DNA from: Bacillota bacterium
Lineage (GTDB): Bacteria; Bacillota; Clostridia; Peptostreptococcales; Anaerovoracaceae
Assembly: GCA_905372035.1 (NCBI GenBank)
Contig: CAJPNN010000025.1
Coordinates: 1-20,588 of the forward strand
Length of the DNA: 20,588 bases
Reading direction: 5' to 3'
The notes below the pieces were generated by a model. That model saw only the letters and a list, made by a program, of their open reading frames with translations. It did no database searches and was not told the origin of the DNA. Position numbers and translations under genes: made by a program. Each line of letters opens with the position of its first letter. The stretch's first letter is position 1. Positions 6,136-13,344 of the stretch are shown here, in pieces.

Positions 6136-7701
6136 TCAACCTTCGGTCAAGGATTTTTTTGATTGTTTCACCGCTCTTTTTGACATTATCACAAGCACTA
6201 TTACCAACGATAATATTCCGCTTCCTAAAGTTGCAAACAAATTGCCTCCTGTCAGAGCCCCAATCAAATATCCTATTATGCAACATCCGGCAACACTTAT
6301 AGCGTAAGGCATCTGAGAAGATACATGATCCATGTGCGAACACTGTGCTCCCGTAGAAGACAAAATCGTGGTATCCGAAATCGGTGAACAATGATCTCCG
6401 AATACCGATCCGCCGAGAGTAGCCGAAAGTGCGGTAATGAGCAAAGTTATATTTGATGAATCAGCCGAACATATTATAGTTACAATAGGAATAAGTATTC
6501 CGAACGTACCCCATGCAGTCCCCATGGAAAATGATAAAAATGCCGCTACTATAAATATAACAACCGGCAATAAAAACAACGGAAAATGGCTAACCTGTAC
6601 CAAATGTCCCACAAACTGCCCCGTCGAAAGAAGATCTCGGCAAACACCGCCTATAGTCCAAGCGAATGTTAAAATCAGTATTGCCGGAACCATAGCCTGA
6701 ACTCCTGTAGATATAGCACCGAAAAAATCTTTATAACTCAAAATCTTTCTCGGAACATACAATATAAATGTAAGCAAAAGAGCTGTAAATCCTCCATACA
6801 CAAGTGATGACGACGAATCACAATTCCCTATCGCCTTTACAATTCCTACTTTATCCGGACCGAAAAACCCTCCTGTATAAAGCATGAACATGATCGAAAA
6901 AATAATCAATCCGAATATAGGTATGATCAAATCTATAACCTTACCCTTATCGGAGATTTCTTCATCACTTAATCCGGCAGAGTCCAATGCACCCATATCA
7001 CCTTTACCCGCTCTTGTTTCAAATTTCCTCATAGGACCGTAATTAAGATGAGTTACCGAAACCACAACAACCATAATCAAAGTCAGAATGGCATATAAAT
7101 TGTATGGTATAGTCTGTATAAATGCCATTAAATCGCTCTTAAACATACCGCTCTTATCCGCATCTCCAAGCGTTGATCCTACAGCTGCCGCCCAGCTTGA
7201 TATCGGAGCTATAATACAAACCGGAGCAGCAGTCGAATCTATTATGTATGCCAATTTTGCTCTTGCGATTTTATATTTATCGGTAACCGGCTTCATAACC
7301 GTTCCGACTGTCAAACAATTAAAATAATCATCAACAAAGATTATAATTCCCAGAGCACTGGTTGCCAAAAGCGCCTGTGACTTACTCTTTATTTTTGTTG
7401 CAGCCCAATTCCCATAAGCTTGAGATCCTCCCGCTTTTGTTACAAGCACGACTATTATACCCAGTATTGCCAAAAACAACACTATATTCAAATTCCCTCC
7501 AAGCTTACTTACCATCAGCTGAAACATAGTTACCATAGCTTTGATAATTCCTCCACCGCTACTGAACGAATATGTAATTACACCGAAAGCAATACCTATA
7601 AATAATGACGAAATTACCTCTTTTGTTATAAGTGCAAGTACTATCGCTACAATTGGCGGAAGTATGGATAACCAACCCGCATCTATTGCATGAAATTCCA
7701 T
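6136..7701 (-). CDS. NhaC-family Na+/H+ antiporter
   Basis: A 521-residue polytopic membrane protein with about 11-12 hydrophobic segments. It shows family-conserved polar stretches in membrane regions: FVDDYFNCLTVG (122-133), DSTAAPVCIIAPISSW (155-170), SFSMGTAWGTFG and GDHCSPISDTT (435-445). NhaC-type proteins (TC 2.A.35) exchange Na+ for H+; some relatives such as MleN couple this to organic acids (malate/lactate), so the real substrate is open. ATG start with AAGGAGG 8 nt upstream. A good promoter (-35 at 7760-7765, -10 at 7737-7742) lies just before it, so it is likely transcribed alone. It may support sodium or pH homeostasis. Confidence 0.88.
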   Translation of the reverse strand: MEFHAIDAGWLSILPPIVAIVLALITKEVISSLFIGIAFGVITYSFSSGGGIIKAMVTMFQLMVSKLGGNLNIVLFLAILGIIVVLVTKAGGSQAYGNWAATKIKSKSQALLATSALGIIIFVDDYFNCLTVGTVMKPVTDKYKIARAKLAYIIDSTAAPVCIIAPISSWAAAVGSTLGDADKSGMFKSDLMAFIQTIPYNLYAILTLIMVVVVSVTHLNYGPMRKFETRAGKGDMGALDSAGLSDEEISDKGKVIDLIIPIFGLIIFSIMFMLYTGGFFGPDKVGIVKAIGNCDSSSSLVYGGFTALLLTFILYVPRKILSYKDFFGAISTGVQAMVPAILILTFAWTIGGVCRDLLSTGQFVGHLVQVSHFPLFLLPVVIFIVAAFLSFSMGTAWGTFGILIPIVTIICSADSSNITLLITALSATLGGSVFGDHCSPISDTTILSSTGAQCSHMDHVSSQMPYAISVAGCCIIGYLIGALTGGNLFATLGSGILSLVIVLVIMSKRAVKQSKKSLTEG

Positions 7702-7736
7702 TACAAGCCCTCCTTCTTAATAAAACTGTACCTACT

Positions 7737-7765
7737 ACTATACTTTATCTCGCTAAAGAAATCAA
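7737..7765 (-). promoter_or_regulatory. Promoter of the NhaC-type gene
   Basis: On the minus strand TTGATT (7760-7765), a 17-bp spacer and TATAGT (7737-7742), with the ATG at 7701. The -35 box overlaps the stop codon of the small frameshifted gene upstream. Confidence 0.7.
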
Positions 7766-7915
7766 CCATTTTTTAATTTAACCCCCGCTATCTCCGCAAC
7801 TTTGGGAAGAACACCTGCGGAATCTATCGGAATAAGATTTACTATCAGATTCTCCAAAGCTTCCTCGCTCAACATCTTGTCCCTTGTTTCTTAATACGGC
7901 CAAATACCTCTCCAA
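7762..7915 (-). pseudogene. Small frameshifted gene upstream of the NhaC-type gene
   Basis: On the minus strand a TTG at 7913-7915 has a strong Shine-Dalgarno AGGGGAGG (7924-7931) 8 nt upstream and reads MERYLAVLRNKGQ. One base out of frame, from ATG 7873-7875, the sequence continues as 37 residues containing NLIPIDSAGVLPKVAEIAG and ending VKLKNG with TGA at 7762-7764. Both parts look like real protein, so this is either a roughly 50-residue gene broken by a frameshift, or a distinct 37-residue ORF with a weak AAGGGA site. A TATAAT box lies upstream at 7956-7961. Family unknown. Confidence 0.45.
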
Positions 7916-7955
7916 CCGCTCGGCCTCCCCTATCTTTTTATAAATCATGGAATTA

Positions 7956-7961
7956 ATTATA
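7956..7961 (-). promoter_or_regulatory. Possible -10 box for the small frameshifted gene
   Basis: TATAAT on the minus strand about 25 bases upstream of its Shine-Dalgarno. No convincing -35 box. Confidence 0.35.
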
Positions 7962-8163
7962 GCATAAATTTATACAATAATCCGTAACAAAATATACTAC
8001 GGCAACAAAGCTATAAGCAACATTATCATAAATTTACAGCAACATTATTTTACGATATTATGAAATATCTTTTAGTATTAAATGAAACTTATACTTAAAT
8101 TTAACCTCATATCTCTAAAAGATTATATTTTAAAGTTTTTACGGTCATTTAAATTCGTTTTAA
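7962..8163. other. AT-rich spacer upstream of the hydrogenase operon
   Basis: There is no gene here. It contains CCGTA/TACGG as a small inverted repeat (7982-8002) and an 11-bp direct repeat, AGCAACATTAT, at 8016-8026 and 8038-8048. Its start-to-start distance of 22 bp places both copies on the same face of the helix, as paired regulator sites often are. Otherwise I see nothing in it. Confidence 0.5.
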
Positions 8164-8181
8164 TTGTTAAATTATTATCGA
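8164..8181 (+). promoter_or_regulatory. Rex-like operator candidate
   Basis: TTGTTAA (8164-8170), four bases, then TTATCGA (8175-8181). The Rex consensus in Firmicutes is TTGTTAA-N4-TTAACAA; the left half is perfect and the right half matches 5 of 7. Rex senses the NADH/NAD+ ratio and commonly controls fermentative and hydrogenase genes in clostridia. The site lies 24 bp upstream of the -35 box of the hydrogenase promoter. Confidence 0.45.
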
Positions 8182-8205
8182 TTTACAAAAAAGTCTGAAA
8201 ATATA

Positions 8206-8234
8206 TTGACGTAACCGATTACATCGTTTAAAAT
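8206..8234 (+). promoter_or_regulatory. Promoter of the hydrogenase operon
   Basis: TTGACG (8206-8211), a 17-bp spacer and TAAAAT (8229-8234). Transcription should begin near 8241. The ATG at 8235 immediately follows the -10 box, so the longer open frame starting there cannot be translated from this promoter. The spacer holds an imperfect inverted repeat AACCGAT-TAC-ATCGTTT (8213-8229), a possible operator. Confidence 0.75.
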
Positions 8235-8309
8235 ATGAGCAGAAAGAAAAGGCTCATTTTTTATAGAACTTCCAATGTCTGGTTGTTTTTCAAGAAGGGA
8301 CAAAACATT

Positions 8310-8810
8310 ATGAATCTAATATCACAAGAACAAAACGGACTCACACCGTATATAGTTAAAGAGGTAAACAAAATCCTCAAAGCTCATAAAAATGATCCGA
8401 CACAATTAGTGGGGATTTTATTGGATATCCAAAACTTTACCGAGCGCCACTATATACCGCAGCCCGTAGCGGAATATATCTCAAAAAAACTCGAAATACC
8501 TTCAACAAGAGTTTTCGACGTAATATCTTTCTATAGTGAACTTCACGACAAACCGAGAGCTAAATATCCCATAGAAATCTGTGACAGCGTAGTCTGTAAG
8601 GTAAATGACAGCGAAAATCTTTTGGAAATGTTGATAAATATATTGGGGATTCAACCCGGTCAGATAACATATGACGGACGGTTCATAATCGAAAAAGTTC
8701 CGTGTTTCGGTGCATGTGATATTTCTCCCGCCGTCAGAATCAACGGCAAAGTATTCGGAAATTTAAAAACCGAGCAGGATATATTGAATATGCTCGGTAC
8801 AATGGTGTAA
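8310..8810 (+). CDS. hydC: NADH-linked [FeFe] hydrogenase, NuoE-like [2Fe-2S] subunit
   Basis: 166 residues. An N-terminal helical bundle (to about residue 85) is followed by a thioredoxin-like ferredoxin fold with cluster ligands C91-x4-C96 (CDSVVC) and C132-x3-C136 (CFGAC), as in complex I NuoE and hydrogenase HydC. In these complexes it sits beside the FMN subunit and relays or stores electrons. The start is ATG 8310, with GAAGGGA about 9 nt upstream. An open frame from 8235 was rejected because that ATG directly abuts the -10 box and the first 25 codons have no family similarity. It is the first gene of a three-gene operon, 16 bases before the NuoF-like gene. The symbol follows the HydABC convention. 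Confidence 0.93.
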   Translation: MNLISQEQNGLTPYIVKEVNKILKAHKNDPTQLVGILLDIQNFTERHYIPQPVAEYISKKLEIPSTRVFDVISFYSELHDKPRAKYPIEICDSVVCKVNDSENLLEMLINILGIQPGQITYDGRFIIEKVPCFGACDISPAVRINGKVFGNLKTEQDILNMLGTMV

Positions 8811-8826
8811 TCGGGAGGAAACAATT

Positions 8827-10086
8827 ATGCTCAAAACAGTAAAATTTATTACAGCTAATTTTGATAAATATGATCCACACTTTATAGATCAATATGAGGA
8901 AATAGGAGGATTTAATGCATTAAAACGTGCCGTAAAAATGGACGGAGAAGAAATCGCCTCCGAAATAGCTCTTTGCGGCGTTAAAGGAAGAGGCGGTGCA
9001 GCATATGACATGGGAAGAAAATGGTCCCAGGCAAAAGCTGTCGATTCTCCTAAAAAGGTAGTTATCTGCAATGCCGATGAAGGTGAACCGTGCACATTCA
9101 AAGACAGAAGCATAATAACAAAAGACCCGTTCAGACTTATAGAAGGTCTTATAATCGCAGGTTATGCCATAAACGCACAAAACGGATATATCTACATGAG
9201 GGAAGAATATACGCACCTGAGACCTTTACTTTTAAACGCTATTGAACAGGCAAAACAAAAAGGATATTTGGGGAAAAATATTTTAGGTATAAAAGGATTT
9301 AATTACGATATACACCTTTATTCCGGAGCCGGAGCATATGTCTGCGGAGAAGGTACCGCTTTGATCGAATCTATAGAAGGTAAGGCAGGAAGACCGAGGA
9401 TGAAACCTCCTTTTATAAAACAGAGCGGACTCTACAAACTCCCGACACTTGTAAATAATGTGGAAAGTTTAACGATAGTACCCGCAATTCTTATGGATAA
9501 AGAAAAAAAATACCTGAAGTACGGCACCGAAGGATCTATCGGCACCAAACTTATCAGCGTCGGCGGCAATGTAAAAAAACCGGGAGTTTATGAAATTCCT
9601 TTCGGTATAACCTTAAGAGATATAATCTACGGTCTCGCCGGCGGAATCGTGGAAGATCGTAAAATCAGCCTTATACAACTTGGAGGGGCTTCCGGAAAAA
9701 TAACTTCTTCCGATTTCTTGGATACAAAATATACATATGATGATCTCAAAACTGCAAACTTGACTGTAGGTTCGGGTGCCGTCCTTGTAATAGATGAACG
9801 GACTTCCGTAATAGATTTCTTAAGATACACACAAAATTTTTTCTCACACGAAAGTTGCGGTCAATGTACGCCCTGTCGGGAAGGGAACAGACACATACGC
9901 ATGTTATTGGAACGGGTAAAAAGAAAACAACATACCTACAAAGATCTTGATTCCTTGACAAAATTTGCAGACATAATGTGCAGTGCTTCGCTCTGCGGTT
10001 TGGGTGAAACCGCTCAAAATGCACTTATATGTGCCATGAAACTTTTTCCGAAAGAATTTGAAGTAATTGAAGGGAGGACGTTCTAA
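8827..10086 (+). CDS. hydB: NADH-linked [FeFe] hydrogenase, NuoF-like FMN/NAD-binding subunit
   Basis: 419 residues. It carries the glycine-rich NADH-binding motif KGRGGAAYDMGRKW (53-66), the FMN-binding segment ICNADEGEP (80-88), GAGAYVCGEGTALIESIEG, and the [4Fe-4S] ligands C344-x2-C347-x2-C350 (SCGQCTPC) with C390. It oxidises NADH via FMN and passes single electrons on. It covers only the NuoF core: it starts at the Rossmann-like domain and stops just after the cluster domain. It lacks the N-terminal [2Fe-2S] domain and the C-terminal two-[4Fe-4S] domain of many HydB proteins from bifurcating enzymes. ATG start with GGGAGGA 7 nt upstream. Its TAA overlaps the next ATG by one base (TAATG), implying translational coupling. 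Confidence 0.94.
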   Translation: MLKTVKFITANFDKYDPHFIDQYEEIGGFNALKRAVKMDGEEIASEIALCGVKGRGGAAYDMGRKWSQAKAVDSPKKVVICNADEGEPCTFKDRSIITKDPFRLIEGLIIAGYAINAQNGYIYMREEYTHLRPLLLNAIEQAKQKGYLGKNILGIKGFNYDIHLYSGAGAYVCGEGTALIESIEGKAGRPRMKPPFIKQSGLYKLPTLVNNVESLTIVPAILMDKEKKYLKYGTEGSIGTKLISVGGNVKKPGVYEIPFGITLRDIIYGLAGGIVEDRKISLIQLGGASGKITSSDFLDTKYTYDDLKTANLTVGSGAVLVIDERTSVIDFLRYTQNFFSHESCGQCTPCREGNRHIRMLLERVKRKQHTYKDLDSLTKFADIMCSASLCGLGETAQNALICAMKLFPKEFEVIEGRTF

Positions 10087-11831
10087 TGTCTCCAAAAGCT
10101 AAAGAAGAAATGGTGAATTTGACCATAAACAATATGCCTTTAAGCGTTCCGAAGGGGACTCGAGTTATAGAGGCAGCCAAATATGTGAATATTGATATTC
10201 CACACCTTTGTTATCATCCGGATCAGAAAGTCAAAGCTCATTGCAGAATGTGTGCAGTTGAGGTTGAAGGAAGCAGAAAGCTCCTCGCCGCATGTTCAAC
10301 TCTGGTTTGGGAAGGCATGGTGATTCATACAGATACTAAGAAAGTAAGAGATACACAAGTAGGAATACTTGAGCTTATACTTGCCGATCATCAGCAAGAC
10401 TGCTTAAACTGTGCAAGAAATAAAAACTGCGAACTTCAAAGTCTATGTGACAGATTTAACTTGTTAAATCCGTCTCTCACAAGAGTTTCAAAACCTCCAG
10501 AAGTTCAAATGAATAATCCGAGCATAGTCAGAAATCCTTCAAAGTGTATAAAATGCGGAAGATGTGTAAACGTATGTGAGCAGGTACAAGGGATATCCGC
10601 ACTTACTTATTCCAATCGTTCTGACGATTTCAGGGTAACAACGGCTTTTAACGCTCCTCTTGATTCAACCGCCTGTGTTTTATGCGGTCAATGCAGTGTA
10701 GTCTGTCCTACAGCAGCTATCGTGGAAAGAGATAATACTCATGATGTGTTCAATGTACTTCATGATCCGAATAAACATGTAATAGTACAAGTTGCTCCTT
10801 CTGTCAGGGTTGCACTCGGAGACGAGTTCGGCTTACCTCCGGGATCATTGGTTACCGGGAAAATGGTCTCTGCACTTAAAATTATAGGTTTTGATAAGGT
10901 CTTTGACACAAACTTCAGTGCCGATCTGACAATAATGGAGGAGGGGGCAGAATTAATAGACAGGCTTACAAACAAAGGAACTCTCCCTATGTTGACATCA
11001 TGTTCCCCGGGATGGGTAAACTATATGGAAAAACACCATCCGGGTATAAGACCTCATGTCTCGACGGCAAAGTCTCCGCAGCAGATGTTCGGTGCGATTT
11101 CAAAGACATATTATGCCGAAAAAGTGGGAATAGACCCTAAAAATATAGTTACAGTTTCGGTGATGCCTTGCACTGCAAAAAAATTCGAAGCACAAAGACC
11201 GGAGATGGGAAGAGACGGATATAGGGATGTGGATATAGTGCTTACGACAAGAGAATTAACCAAGATGATAAAATATGTAGGGCTTGACTTTGAAAATTTG
11301 AATTCAAGTGATTTTGACAGCCCTCTCGGAATAGGCTCGGGAGCAGGCGCAATATTCGGAGCTTCAGGCGGCGTTATGGAAGCGGCACTCAGAACCGTTT
11401 ATGAAACCGTAACAAAAAAAGAACTTGATAAGCTTGAATTCGAAGATGTAAGAGGCTTTAGAGGGATCAAAGAAGCTACGGTAGATCTGGACGGTTTGGA
11501 AGTAAAAGTTGCAATTGCACACGGACTTACAAATGCCGAAGCGCTTGTATCAGAAGTCGAAGCGGGAAACAGCCCTTATACTTTTATAGAAATAATGGGA
11601 TGCCCGGGAGGCTGTATAGGCGGAGGAGGGCAACCGGTTGCAACAACCAACAATATACGAAAGATAAGAATTGATGCGCTATATTCGCTTGATAAGAGCC
11701 TTCCTATAAGAAAGTCTCATGAGAACCCTGAAATTATAACCCTTTATGATAAATATCTGGGCAAACCTCTTGGACACAAGGCACATGAGCTGCTGCACAC
11801 AAGTTATATAGACAGATCTTCGTTTATATAA
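10086..11831 (+). CDS. hydA: [FeFe] hydrogenase catalytic subunit
   Basis: 581 residues. It reduces protons to H2 (or the reverse) at the H-cluster. N-terminal [2Fe-2S] domain with C42, C53, C56, C70; His-Cys cluster H102, C106, C109, C115; two [4Fe-4S] clusters with C154/157/160/164 and C197/200/203/207. The catalytic domain has motif L1 TSCSPGW (304-310), L2 MPCTAKK with C362, and L3 EIMGCPGGCIGGGGQP with C506 and C510. The canonical L1 is TSCCPGW, so the second cysteine is serine here. Three-subunit context plus the NuoF partner implies NADH as donor. The H-cluster maturases HydE, HydF and HydG are not in the window and must be elsewhere. A strong hairpin terminator follows. Confidence 0.96.
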   Translation: MSPKAKEEMVNLTINNMPLSVPKGTRVIEAAKYVNIDIPHLCYHPDQKVKAHCRMCAVEVEGSRKLLAACSTLVWEGMVIHTDTKKVRDTQVGILELILADHQQDCLNCARNKNCELQSLCDRFNLLNPSLTRVSKPPEVQMNNPSIVRNPSKCIKCGRCVNVCEQVQGISALTYSNRSDDFRVTTAFNAPLDSTACVLCGQCSVVCPTAAIVERDNTHDVFNVLHDPNKHVIVQVAPSVRVALGDEFGLPPGSLVTGKMVSALKIIGFDKVFDTNFSADLTIMEEGAELIDRLTNKGTLPMLTSCSPGWVNYMEKHHPGIRPHVSTAKSPQQMFGAISKTYYAEKVGIDPKNIVTVSVMPCTAKKFEAQRPEMGRDGYRDVDIVLTTRELTKMIKYVGLDFENLNSSDFDSPLGIGSGAGAIFGASGGVMEAALRTVYETVTKKELDKLEFEDVRGFRGIKEATVDLDGLEVKVAIAHGLTNAEALVSEVEAGNSPYTFIEIMGCPGGCIGGGGQPVATTNNIRKIRIDALYSLDKSLPIRKSHENPEIITLYDKYLGKPLGHKAHELLHTSYIDRSSFI

Positions 11832-11852
11832 ATCAAAATATATAAATCAAAA
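11825..11852 (+). repeat. Perfect 14-bp tandem duplication at the hydA stop
   Basis: TATATAAATCAAAA occurs twice in a row, at 11825-11838 and 11839-11852. The first copy contains the hydA TAA stop. It is likely a replication-slippage duplication. It does not alter the protein. Confidence 0.8.
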
Positions 11853-11983
11853 GTCGTTAGTCTGATCTTTTCGTACAGATAAATACATAAGTGATCCTGA
11901 CAAAACTTTATTTATATAATTTTATAAGGTGAAAGCCTTATCAAAAATAAAAACCCAACAACAATTGAAATATATACACAGAG

Positions 11984-12023
11984 AAACCCATGTCGACAAA
12001 CAAACTGTTCGACATGGGTTTTT
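11984..12023 (+). terminator. Strong rho-independent terminator of the hydrogenase operon
   Basis: AAACCCATGTCGA (11984-11996) pairs perfectly with TCGACATGGGTTT (12009-12021), a 13-bp stem with a 12-nt loop, ending in five T on the plus strand. It sits between convergent hydA and the radical SAM gene. The minus-strand side has only three T, so it acts mainly on the hydrogenase transcript but probably serves both. Confidence 0.9.
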
Positions 12024-12026
12024 CTG

Positions 12027-13181
12027 CTATATATAACGATCCATAAGATTGTTCATAGCTATATCCCATTCCTCATTTGACGTTATATCATTTACTATAC
12101 TCTCAAGTTGCCGCATATTTCCGGCAGGTATCTTTTTCAGATCTTTGATTCCTGTGACCATACCGTTTCTTCTTGCAAGCTGGTAAATTTTTTTATCCCT
12201 CTCCTTGAGTGCAAAATATTTATCGATTTCTCCTAAAAGTTTCAGTTTGTCTGTATCCAAATGCCCTTCCAGATTTTGCAGCAAATTTATTATATGATCG
12301 CTCGCCAAATAACTGTGAACACCTTCTGTATTCTCAATCATAAGCCTTATTTCTGCAAGTTTTTCATCCTCTCCGGCAATGTCCAATCCGCCATTTTTAT
12401 ACATCTCCCAAAGATCGGTTCCCTGCTTTATCACTGCAGTCCTTATCCTGACAAAATCAGGATCCACGGCATTTATCACTTTTGCCGTCTCCAAAGCATT
12501 CTCTCGTGAATATTTTTTCCCCCCGACACCGGGCATAAAATATAATGACAGCTCTATCCCCGCAGCCTTTATATTTCTTCCCGCCCTTATCTGCTGTTCC
12601 TGCGTCGTTCCTTTATTTATAAGGTCAAGAACCACATCGGATCCCGTCTCATAGCCCGAATGAATCCTGTCGAGTCCCGCCGCTCTAAGTTCCTGAAACT
12701 CTTCTATTGACACTCTCGATAAACTCTCAGCTCTGCCATAGCTCGTTATTCTCTTTATTCCGGGAAAAACTTTCCTTAAATATCTAAGAACTTCCGCCAA
12801 CCTCTCCGGTCTCAAAACTATCGTATTTCCATCCTGCAAAAAAACATTTTCTCCACCGTTTCTAAGCCAGTTATATATCATATAGTAACAATTTTGTTCC
12901 TCAAAAGGCAGCTGTTTTATATCCTCCCACACTGCTTCATGATTAAATCTCCCATCAGGAAAATTCATATTCAAAATCCTGTCGCGATATTTCCCCATAG
13001 TATCTATATCCGCTTTGATGCTTTCAACGCTGTATGTCCTGAACTTGCTTCCCCTATATAAGCTGCAAAATTTACACTTGTTCCAAGTGCATCCCGATGT
13101 CACCTGTAAAAGCAAGCTGTCCGCTTCACTCGGCGGTCTGATCGGCCCTATTCTGAATATGCCGTCTCTTTTATCTTCCAT
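12027..13181 (-). CDS. Radical SAM protein of the COG1032-like type, function unknown
   Basis: 384 residues. The [4Fe-4S]/SAM site is C31-x4-C36-x2-C39 (SGCTWNKCKFC), not the standard CX3CX2C. I recall similar GCTxNxCxFC motifs from an uncharacterised radical SAM subfamily. The barrel continues with ITSYGRAESLSR, LDRIHSGYETGSDVVLDLIN (the GxE-type SAM-contact strand) and ELSLYFMPGVGGK, typical of the Elp3/MiaB-fold superfamily. No B12-binding or TRAM domain is visible. The C-terminal third (about 280-384) is helical and charged. It should cleave SAM reductively; the substrate is unknown and the neighbours (hydrogenase, copper pump) give no clear hint. ATG start with GGAGG 9 nt upstream. Confidence 0.85.
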   Translation of the reverse strand: MEDKRDGIFRIGPIRPPSEADSLLLQVTSGCTWNKCKFCSLYRGSKFRTYSVESIKADIDTMGKYRDRILNMNFPDGRFNHEAVWEDIKQLPFEEQNCYYMIYNWLRNGGENVFLQDGNTIVLRPERLAEVLRYLRKVFPGIKRITSYGRAESLSRVSIEEFQELRAAGLDRIHSGYETGSDVVLDLINKGTTQEQQIRAGRNIKAAGIELSLYFMPGVGGKKYSRENALETAKVINAVDPDFVRIRTAVIKQGTDLWEMYKNGGLDIAGEDEKLAEIRLMIENTEGVHSYLASDHIINLLQNLEGHLDTDKLKLLGEIDKYFALKERDKKIYQLARRNGMVTGIKDLKKIPAGNMRQLESIVNDITSNEEWDIAMNNLMDRYI

Positions 13182-13344
13182 AACACCCTACCTCCACATA
13201 TAAATATCTTTTAAACTTCTCCGGTCAGTGTATACTTTCCCACTTTAAGTACTTTTCTAACATCTCTATAGTCAATTCTTATATGGCGAATATCCCTAAA
13301 TGATTTGATAAATATTTTTCTTCTCGCATATCTACATTTGATTC

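Noticed and set aside
8235..8309. 25-codon N-terminal extension of the NuoE-like subunit
   Set aside because: Its ATG directly abuts the -10 box and the sequence has no similarity to the family.
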